Below, in pieces: positions 32,181-36,414 of a stretch of 36,414 bases of DNA (positions are counted from its first letter, which is position 1; each line of letters starts with the position of its first letter). The translations under genes were made by a program, and so were the position numbers. The notes below the pieces were generated by a model. It saw only the letters and a program-made list of their open reading frames with translations, searched no databases and was not told the origin of the DNA. Origin of the DNA: Candidatus Mediterraneibacter excrementigallinarum (GTDB lineage: Bacteria > Bacillota > Clostridia > Lachnospirales > Lachnospiraceae); contig DWVT01000171.1 in NCBI GenBank assembly GCA_019120075.1, positions 1 to 36,414 on the forward strand, in the 5' to 3' direction.

Positions 32181-32963
32181 TCAGAGAAAAATCTCGGCAG
32201 CTTTGTCACTCTGACAGACTTTTTTCAGTTTTCCTTCCGCGATACGGTACTTCAATGAATTTACGGAGCGGGCATTCTGCTTGCAGATCCTTACGCATTT
32301 CAGACAGCCAATGCATTTCTTGTGGTCGGTTGTCTTGGGATCTTTTATGGAGATTGCTCCGGCCGGACAGGATCTGGCGCATGCTTTACATTCGGTACAG
32401 GAATTAACATCGGCTTTCGGGAAGAGCATATTCTTGCTGTACTTTCTGTAAGGTCTGTTTCCGGGGACATGAATATCAATATTATTAAAATTATCTTCTT
32501 TTTTCAGACGGCGGTTCAGATTGACACCGTATTCTGCGATAACTTTCATATCCGCTTTATTAGGACGCCGCGCTCCGATTGTCTCCACAATGGAGTGCTC
32601 TGCGGGAAATGCAGCGGCTCCGATCACTTTGAATCCATTATTTTCCACCAGGTCTTTCAATTCAATGAGGGCGTCTTCATATTCTCTGCAGCCGTATGTG
32701 GCAATGAGGGCGGCAGGAGTATTTTTCCCAGTCACGTTCTGAAGATATTGAGCGAAGAGGGCCGGAACCCGTCCTCCGTATACCGGAATCCCGAAAAGAA
32801 CAAAATCATTTTCGGCAAATTTGAGAACAGGTTTCTTTTCTTTATAGACAGAAAAATCATGGGACACTGACTTCAGATCAATGTTGCGTGCGACTTCCAT
32901 GATAACTTTTCTGGTTCTTCCTGTAGGGCTGAAATAGACAAGCTTCAATTCATTCATTTTCAT
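32181..32963 (-). CDS. EFR1-type flavodoxin-ferredoxin fusion protein
   Basis: 260 residues. An N-terminal flavodoxin-like domain (about 5-160) starts with YFSPTGRTRK, the FMN phosphate loop, and has GIPVYGGRVPALFAQYL. It is followed by a C-terminal bacterial ferredoxin domain with two 4Fe-4S sites: Cys189, 192, 195, 199 and Cys217, 220, 223, 227. The protein should pass electrons between FMN and two clusters in the cytoplasm. The redox partner is unknown; relatives are common in Clostridia. ATG 32963 lies 9 nt after AAAGGAG. A perfect 12-bp dyad TATGATATCATA at 33038-33049 lies upstream and could be an operator. No clean promoter is visible. Confidence 0.9.
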   Translation of the reverse strand: MKMNELKLVYFSPTGRTRKVIMEVARNIDLKSVSHDFSVYKEKKPVLKFAENDFVLFGIPVYGGRVPALFAQYLQNVTGKNTPAALIATYGCREYEDALIELKDLVENNGFKVIGAAAFPAEHSIVETIGARRPNKADMKVIAEYGVNLNRRLKKEDNFNNIDIHVPGNRPYRKYSKNMLFPKADVNSCTECKACARSCPAGAISIKDPKTTDHKKCIGCLKCVRICKQNARSVNSLKYRIAEGKLKKVCQSDKAAEIFL

Positions 32964-33126
32964 AAGTCAAAACTCCTTTTGTGTATCTTCCATCTTTCTC
33001 TGAACCGGACTGACTATCCGATAGATGAGTTTATAACTATGATATCATAATGCAGCTTAAAATGCACGGGTTCTGAAAACGGATATAGAATAGTTTCTAC
33101 TGGAAATTATCTCTGAAAAGAAGCGG

Positions 33127-33155
33127 TTGTAAAATTCATGTAAATGGAGTATAAT
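33127..33155 (+). promoter_or_regulatory. Promoter of the small RNA at 33162
   Basis: TTGTAA at 33127-33132, a 17-bp spacer and a perfect TATAAT at 33150-33155, with no start codon for 280 bp downstream. Confidence 0.75.
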
Positions 33156-33161
33156 ACTCCT

Positions 33162-33395
33162 AGAATTGATAAGACAGTTGACCTGGAATGTGCGACAACC
33201 CTGTAATTTTGAACCTACATTACTTTAAAAGGGATTCTTATATTTCTGTAATATGTCAGGCCTCCGAGTTGCAGTGGAAGACAGAAAAGCAGATGCGGTT
33301 GCCCACCTAGCTGTGGCTAGGAGTCAAAATACAGGACCGGCATTTTGGGTAACTACTAAAGATAAAGGCGGTCGTCTTGTACGGCCGCTTTTTCA
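33162..33395 (+). ncRNA. Small structured RNA, possibly 6S RNA
   Basis: About 230 nt between a near-consensus promoter and an intrinsic terminator, with no open frame. The two ends pair over long range: CCTGTAATTTTGA (about 33200-33212) with TCAAAATACAGG (about 33323-33334), and outside these AGTT...AATG with the later CATT...AACT. Inside lie at least two more hairpins, including CCTAGC-TGTG-GCTAGG (about 33308-33323). A single-promoter housekeeping RNA of this size in a Firmicute fits 6S RNA, and blocks such as GTTGCCCACC and GGACCGGCATTTTGGGTAACTA seem familiar from clostridial 6S entries. The inner part, however, branches more than the usual rod. I hold the name loosely. Confidence 0.55.
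33368..33395 (+). terminator. Terminator of the small RNA
   Basis: GGCGGTCGT pairs with ACGGCCGCT (one G-U pair) around a 4-5 nt loop, followed by TTTTT. It lies 47 bp before the YihY gene, so that gene depends on readthrough or on another promoter. Confidence 0.8.
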
Positions 33396-33441
33396 TTATT
33401 GGACTGAGTTATTAAGAAACTAAGGTATGCAGGAGCAGATC

Positions 33442-34326
33442 ATGAAAAAGAGATCAAAGATCATAGAAAGTATACTTAAAATCATAGATGCAGTTACTGC
33501 GCATCATATGGGGGCATACGCGGCTCAGGCGGCTTATTTTTTTGTGCTGTCTCTGATTCCGATTTTTCTCCTTCTGCTCACCATGGTTCAGTTTACCCCT
33601 GTTACCATGAATGACGTACTTGAGGCTGTACTGCAGGTCTTTCCTTCTTCTGTGGCGCCTCTGATCCGGGCCATTGTGATCCAGGTATATGATGGATCCG
33701 GGGTGATTCCGGTGACCATTATCGTTGCTCTCTGGTCTGCGGGAAAAGGAGTATTGTCTGTAACATACGGGCTGAACTGTATTTATGATAATACGGAGAC
33801 GAGAAATTATGTTTATCTCAGGCTCAGAGCATCTCTTTATACAGTGATATTCCTTCTTGCCATTATGCTGTCGCTGGTTCTCTCCGTGTTCGGAAACAGT
33901 ATCAGCGTGATACTTTATGAACATGTTCCGTTCCTCAGCAGAGTCGTGGATTTTGTGATTCGGATACGCACAGTGGTCACTCTGATCGTTCTGACTGTTT
34001 TCTGGGATATTGTGTATAAGTTTCTTCCGAACCGGAGCAATATGGCAAAGACGACACTGCGCAAGCAGCTTCCGGGAGCTGTGTTTACCGCATGCGGCTG
34101 GCTTTTTATTTCCTTCATATTTTCCGTTTATTTGGATATCTTTACAGGATTTTCCGATATGTATGGAAGTCTTACGACCATCGTGCTCATCATGCTCTGG
34201 CTTTATGGATGTATGTATATCATTTTGCTCGGAGGGGAAGTGAATGCACTTCTGGAAGAATATCGGGGGGAGAAAAAAGTGGCTGGGGCGGAAAATTTGT
34301 CTGGCCGAACAGGCAGTCTTTATTGA
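33442..34326 (+). CDS. YihY/BrkB-family inner membrane protein
   Basis: 294 residues from ATG 33442, which follows GGAG by 6 nt; the frame is open from ATG 33427 but that codon has no ribosome binding site. It has about six hydrophobic segments, with family blocks AAYFFVLSLIPIFLLLL (near 30-46), ALWSAGKGVLSVTYGLNCIY (near 100-120) and a C-terminal LWLYGCMYIILLGGEVNALLEE (about 253-275), the most conserved part of the family. Once called ribonuclease BN in error, the family is now regarded as membrane proteins of uncertain function. The stop codon overlaps the -35 box of the pheS leader promoter. Confidence 0.93.
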   Translation: MKKRSKIIESILKIIDAVTAHHMGAYAAQAAYFFVLSLIPIFLLLLTMVQFTPVTMNDVLEAVLQVFPSSVAPLIRAIVIQVYDGSGVIPVTIIVALWSAGKGVLSVTYGLNCIYDNTETRNYVYLRLRASLYTVIFLLAIMLSLVLSVFGNSISVILYEHVPFLSRVVDFVIRIRTVVTLIVLTVFWDIVYKFLPNRSNMAKTTLRKQLPGAVFTACGWLFISFIFSVYLDIFTGFSDMYGSLTTIVLIMLWLYGCMYIILLGGEVNALLEEYRGEKKVAGAENLSGRTGSLY

Positions 34327-34351
34327 CAAAAAATCTATTCTATGCAATAAT
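34323..34351 (+). promoter_or_regulatory. Promoter of the pheS-pheT T-box transcript
   Basis: A perfect TTGACA at 34323-34328 that shares bases with the stop codon of the YihY gene, a 17-bp spacer and AATAAT at 34346-34351, preceded by TG (extended -10). Confidence 0.75.
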
Positions 34352-34357
34352 TACATG

Positions 34358-34637
34358 GATTTAGACTGTGAACATACGTGAGTAGAAAAGATACAGCGGT
34401 CCAGAGACGGAGTGTCACCGGCTGAAAGCATTCCGCGCGAACCTTTTTGAAGTTTCAGTATGGGAGTCTTCCGGCGAAAAGCATTTAGTTATATTCTTTT
34501 TGCGTTAAGCCGGATGTTCGTGTAGCAATAAATTTACACAAAAGGAGTGCAGAGCAGGAGAGAAATGCTCTGAAATAGGGTGGTACCGCGATCAACATCG
34601 TCCCTTGTTGAAATGACAGGAGACGATGTTTTTTTAT
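34358..34637 (+). ncRNA. T-box leader (phenylalanine) of pheS-pheT
   Basis: A leader that senses uncharged tRNA-Phe. The T-box AGGGTGGTACCGCGA is at about 34577-34591. Upstream are a Stem I with the GTGAGTAGA start and AGAGA motif (about 34378-34415), and TTC (34454-34456) in the specifier position (GTTTCAGTATGGGAG), matching the Phe codon UUC. Downstream, AACATCGTC (34594-34602) and GACGATGTT (34622-34630) with a T-run form the terminator. The T-box region can compete with it as antiterminator. When tRNA-Phe is uncharged, readthrough into pheS is expected. Confidence 0.94.
34594..34637 (+). terminator. Regulated terminator of the T-box leader
   Basis: AACATCGTC pairs with GACGATGTT, followed by TTTTTTA. 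Its 5' arm starts directly after the T-box sequence, as required for mutually exclusive folding. Confidence 0.88.
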
Positions 34638-34772
34638 TCTGTCAGAAACGTCTAACGGGTATGTCCCGTCAGGAACATATTGCGGAGATGACGCAGGATA
34701 AAAACGCTGAGACGGAAGACCACATGCCGGTTTTCAGCGTGTAACTGCCTTAAATGAGAAAGGAGAAGCGTA

Positions 34773-35810
34773 ATGAAAGATAAAATCAACGGCATTTTAT
34801 CAGAAGCAAAAAACAAGATTTCTGAAGCGGCGAGCGAAGGCGAACTGCAGAATGTGAAGAGCGCATATATCGGAAAGCAGGGGGCTTTGAGTCTTCTGAT
34901 GAAAGAGATCCCGACTCTGGATGTGTCTCTTCGTCCTGAGATGGGAAAACTTCTGAATCAGGCTAAGAACGAGGTCAAGGATCTGATCGATGAGAAGAGA
35001 GTGGAGCTGAAGCTGAAGGCTTCGGAAGTGTCTCCTGATTTTGACTGTTCTGTTCCGGGAATCATGCCCTCCGGAGGCGGGCTTCACCCGATCACGCAGA
35101 TGTGCTATGACCTGAACGATGCATTCCGTTCTATGGGATTTGAGATCTTCGAGGAAGATGAGATCACAAGTGAAATGTACGCTTTTGATAAACTGAATTT
35201 CCCGCCGAACCATCCGGCCCGCGAGAGCATGGATACCTACTGGCTGGAAGGACACGACAGCGGAAGCACGAACGAAAAACTCTGCCTGCGTCCGCATCTG
35301 ACCGGCGGAAGCGTCCGCTATATGCAGACACACAAACCCCCGTACCGTTTTGTATATCCGGGACGTGTATACAGGAACGAGACCACGGACGCTCATCATG
35401 AGAGGGCTTTCTTCCAGTATGAGGCTCTTATCGTGGACAAGGATATCACGTTTACATCAGGAAAAGTGATGATCAACAGTATCCTCAGCAAAGTGTTCGG
35501 AAGGGACGTGCCGGTGAGGATGCGCTCCGGGTTCTTCCCCTTCGTGGAGCCGGGATTTGAGATCGATATGCAGTGCCAGGTATGCGGCGGAAAAGGCTGC
35601 AGCGTCTGCAAGCACGTCGGCTGGATCGAGGTCATGCCGGGAGGATCTCCGCATCCGAATGTACTCAGAGCAGCAGGACTGGATCCGGATGAGTACACAG
35701 GATTCTATGTAAATATCGGTCTGGACAGACTTGTTATGATGCGTTACGGTGTGGATGATGTGAGACTGTTCCACAGCGCTGATTTAAGATTCCTGAAACA
35801 GTTTAGATAA
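34773..35810 (+). CDS. pheS: Phenylalanyl-tRNA synthetase alpha subunit
   Basis: The catalytic subunit of the alpha2-beta2 enzyme that charges tRNA-Phe. About 345 residues, the usual bacterial length. An N-terminal coiled coil (about 1-85) binds tRNA. The class II catalytic core has HPITQMCYDLNDAFRSMGFE, motif 2 YRNETTDAHHERAFFQYE and motif 3 GLDRLVMMRYGVDDVR. An extra CQVCGGKGCSVCKHVGW stretch (about 270-286) holds four Cys residues, spaced like a zinc site but part of a commonly seen PheS loop. AGAAAGGAG precedes ATG 34773. pheT follows 11 bp later. Confidence 0.98.
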   Translation: MKDKINGILSEAKNKISEAASEGELQNVKSAYIGKQGALSLLMKEIPTLDVSLRPEMGKLLNQAKNEVKDLIDEKRVELKLKASEVSPDFDCSVPGIMPSGGGLHPITQMCYDLNDAFRSMGFEIFEEDEITSEMYAFDKLNFPPNHPARESMDTYWLEGHDSGSTNEKLCLRPHLTGGSVRYMQTHKPPYRFVYPGRVYRNETTDAHHERAFFQYEALIVDKDITFTSGKVMINSILSKVFGRDVPVRMRSGFFPFVEPGFEIDMQCQVCGGKGCSVCKHVGWIEVMPGGSPHPNVLRAAGLDPDEYTGFYVNIGLDRLVMMRYGVDDVRLFHSADLRFLKQFR

Positions 35811-35821
35811 GGAGAGAAAAA

Positions 35822-36414
35822 ATGAAGTTATCATTATCATGGATCAAGGATTATGTGAATATTCCGGAGGATGCGGATCTGAAAAAACTGGCGTACGACC
35901 TGACCATGTCCACAGTGGAAGTGGAGGATGTAGAAGATCTTGCACGCCGTTTTGACAATATGCTTGTTGGAGTGATCGAGAAGATCGAGCCCCATCCAAA
36001 TGCAGACAGATTAAGAGTGTGTAAAGTAGATATCGGCGGCGGAGAGATCAAGGACATCGTCTGCGGCGGTATCAATCTGAAGGAAGGGATGCGCGTCGCT
36101 GTATCCTGCCCGGGCGCGGTTGTCCGCTGGCACGGAGAAGGCGAGCCGGTAGTGATCAAGAACTCCAAACTTCGGGGAGTTGAGTCATACGGTATGATCT
36201 GCGCTTCCGACGAGATCGGACTGGGAGAGCTGTTCCCGGCAGAGCAGGAGGCGGAGATCCTGGATCTGTCTGCCTTTGACGTGCCGGCAGGTACTTCTCT
36301 TGCCGATGCGCTGGATATGAATGATATCCTTCTCGAGATCGATAATAAATCAATGACGAACAGACCGGATCTCTGGGGACATTACGGGATCGCGCGTGAG
36401 ATCGCTGCACTTTA
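35822..36414 (+). CDS. pheT: Phenylalanyl-tRNA synthetase beta subunit (partial)
   Basis: The first 197 residues of the noncatalytic subunit, running off the window end. MKLSLSWIKDYVNIPED is the standard PheT start, after GGAGAG. Residues about 40-150 are the tRNA-binding OB-fold domain with VGVIEKIEPHPNADRLRVCKV. SMTNRPDLWGHYGIAREIAA is the conserved block that opens the B1/B5 region. It is co-transcribed with pheS under T-box control. The editing domain lies beyond the window. Confidence 0.97.
   Translation, partial: MKLSLSWIKDYVNIPEDADLKKLAYDLTMSTVEVEDVEDLARRFDNMLVGVIEKIEPHPNADRLRVCKVDIGGGEIKDIVCGGINLKEGMRVAVSCPGAVVRWHGEGEPVVIKNSKLRGVESYGMICASDEIGLGELFPAEQEAEILDLSAFDVPAGTSLADALDMNDILLEIDNKSMTNRPDLWGHYGIAREIAAL

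Noticed and set aside
33454-34347. 297-residue minus-strand open frame opposite the YihY gene
   Set aside because: Composition is rich in His, Arg and Cys, as expected from antisense of a hydrophobic protein; the plus-strand product matches a known family.
1-36414. CRISPR arrays, prophage, IS elements, toxin-antitoxin or defence islands
   Set aside because: I saw no regularly spaced repeats, transposase, integrase, capsid, nuclease or known defence proteins in the six frames.

Overview
The window reads as a low-to-mid GC Firmicute chromosome, most likely a gut Lachnospiraceae. The evidence is the protein families, the strong AGGAGG-type ribosome binding sites, the T-box and glycine riboswitch leaders, the ATP-dependent PEP carboxykinase, the archaeal/fungal-type aspartate-semialdehyde dehydrogenase and QueH. 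I cannot fix the genus from sequence alone. No phage, IS element, CRISPR array or replication origin is visible. Most of the window is ordinary core chromosome with a few accessory loci.

Layout. 1-3300: a partial AraC-type regulator divergent from a GH13 alpha-glucosidase, then a small unknown protein. 3344-4507: asnA with its own promoter and terminator. 4508-5365: a gene-poor stretch holding a candidate structured RNA of about 380 nt (promoter 4642, terminator 5006-5054) and a GC-rich hairpin element. 5375-6692: a membrane protein with a highly acidic repeat tail and a 60-residue membrane protein. 6707-9794: a MecA_N-type class B PBP divergent from a PHP phosphoesterase. 9884-11521: an AGCS symporter under a glycine riboswitch. 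11640-11712: tRNA-Thr(CGT). 11902-14472: a thioesterase, then a TetR regulator and an SNF-family Na+ symporter as a two-gene operon.

14751-19365 is the most unusual locus. A MerR-family regulator is fused in one reading frame to an FtsX/MacB-type ABC permease, followed by its ATPase and a second FtsX permease. The promoter in front has the 19-bp spacer and near-palindrome typical of MerR-controlled promoters. The simplest reading is an ABC transporter carrying its own transcription factor, expressed under autoregulation.

19460-21017 is a SsuBC/TauBC-type importer pair without a nearby binding protein. 21256-30247 is mainly biosynthesis: queH, argH, asd, leuC-leuD, an NhaC-family antiporter, thrC, a small membrane protein and cdd. 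Three short palindromic repeats (GTGCCTGGCAC or GGTGCCGTGTACC cores) lie at 14730, 24543 and 26459. 30494-32963: pckA convergent with a flavodoxin-ferredoxin protein. 33162-33395: a second small RNA gene, possibly 6S RNA. 33442-34326: a YihY/BrkB membrane protein. 34323 to the end: pheS and the start of pheT behind a Phe T-box leader.

All positions, motifs and promoters were read by eye. Family names rest on recognised motifs and remembered family features, not on database searches.
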